Assembly: GCA_000969725.1 (NCBI GenBank)
Contig: JXSR01S010058.1
Source: Ophiothrix spiculata
Lineage: Eukaryota > Echinodermata > Ophiuroidea > Amphilepidida > Ophiotrichidae
DNA: 31,946 nucleotides
Direction: 5' to 3' (one strand)
In this document: one piece after another, positions 31,180 through 31,946 of the stretch
How positions within the stretch are numbered: the first letter of the stretch is position 1
Layout of the letters: each line of letters begins with the position of its first letter
Translations under genes and position numbers: made by a program
Notes under the pieces: generated by a model
Databases searched by the model: none
Told to the model about the DNA's origin: nothing
The model's input: only the letters and a program-made list of their open reading frames with translations

Positions 31180-31482
31180 TCCTTATTGAGTGATACTGTT
31201 CAAGAGAGTAGGCGTAGACTTCGCTCCTCATGCGATAAAACCAGGCTCTATGTTCTTCATTCAGTTAAGAACGCTGGGGACCATTCGTTCTTAGTTGCGC
31301 CTCCACAGCTGTGGAATGTGTTGCCAATTCGGATCAGGGAGACGCTGTCTATGCCTATTTTCAAACGGTTGTTGAAAACGCATTTGTTTAAGTGAATTGT
31401 CTTGTTTTCTTACTTGGCTTCAAGTTTGCTTGTAAACTGTGTTTGTGTTAGTGCGCCATATAAGTTTATTTTTATTATTATT
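31180..31482 (+). mobile_element. 3' fragment of a CR1/L2-like non-LTR retrotransposon
   Basis: The frame 31180-31395 encodes the extreme C-terminus of a reverse-transcriptase polyprotein. It has the family's characteristic ending: a basic RLRSS-type start, then HSFLVAPPQLWNVLPIRIRE and IFKRLLKTHLFK, and stop TGA at 31393-31395. After about 60 bp it ends in GTTAGTGCGCCATATAAGTT and a TTATTTTTATTATTATT tail to 31482, the typical short-repeat 3' end of CR1/L2 elements. Everything upstream (endonuclease, catalytic RT) is missing and a stop lies just before the fragment, so this is a dead 5'-truncated copy. I infer the family from the C-terminal motif; the subfamily is uncertain. Confidence 0.8.
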
Positions 31483-31946
31483 CATAAAACTGTAGTTGAG
31501 TTTACTCCCATGTTGCCAACAGATCCAAGTCCTATGCCAGGGTTGTACAAGTAAGCAGACTGAATATATCTAGGGCCAAGACTTGTTAAAGACTTCTATT
31601 ATTGTATCATATATGGTCTTTTATGATAAATTTCTTTAAGTTTCTGACACCACGCTTCAACCAAAAGCTGATATGAAATTGTGCGGAACTTATTGATTTC
31701 TTAACATGAATTATTTTTTCCCAAAAGAGGTGTAGAATTGGAAAATAGAAACTTCTTTTAAGTACTTTAAAGGTATTATGCCATATGCAGGATTGCCATG
31801 TTGTCACAATCTCACAAAACTTGCTAAGGGAAATTGCATATGTCATCTATTATTCATTTTCAATCTGTAAAAACAACTTTTGTTTCACAAGTCCACCCAC
31901 TGATAACCTGATTATGGAATCCAGAGCAGGGACACCTTTACAAAAT
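31483..31946. other. AT-rich non-coding stretch to window end
   Basis: No gene is supportable. TTAAAGGTATTATGCC at about 31767 resembles the left end of the TTAA elements seen earlier. A matching right end, if any, would lie beyond the window. Confidence 0.4.

Overview
This is eukaryotic, AT-rich, gene-poor nuclear DNA, most likely intronic or intergenic sequence of a marine invertebrate. There are no bacterial-style operons, rRNAs, complete tRNAs or CRISPR arrays. The many short palindromic DNA transposons, the tRNA-derived SINE, the CR1/L2-like LINE tail and the recurring TAGGCCTA-type words look to me like an ambulacrarian (echinoderm or hemichordate) genome. That is an impression from composition, not a demonstrated assignment.

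Coding content is minimal. The best candidate is a 177-bp lysine- and threonine-rich exon on the minus strand (28074-28250) with good splice sites at both ends and symmetric phase 1-1 boundaries. If it is real, much of the window to its left is intron or gene body of that minus-strand gene. Weaker minus-strand exon candidates lie at 6524-6637, 7617-7766, 19991-20074 and 22159-22323. A plus-strand fragment at 31180-31395 encodes the C-terminus of a CR1/L2-like retrotransposon polyprotein. Nearly all other open frames are chance or repeat-derived.

Layout: 1-8420 is unique AT-rich DNA with nested MITEs (1087-1233, 3169-4048, 7911-8340). 8423-18445 is a head-to-tail tandem duplication of a unit of about 5 kb (copy 1 8423-13761, copy 2 13762-18445), each copy holding a second-order repeat of about 450 bp. 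18446-31946 is unique AT-rich DNA with further TIR or foldback elements (21663-22091, 23287-23735, 24313-24739, 25279-25805, 29977-30727), small tandem repeats and the LINE tail.

The most informative feature is that the two duplication copies act as each other's empty-site control. At least five short transposons sit in only one copy (8564-8910, 9705-10044, 13793-13966, 15130-15369, 15819-15975). For three of them the other copy shows the intact target once, which fixes the target-site duplication as TTAA or TA. TTAA-flanked elements beginning AGG or CC recur four times in the window, which suggests active piggyBac-type mobilisation of non-autonomous elements in this lineage.
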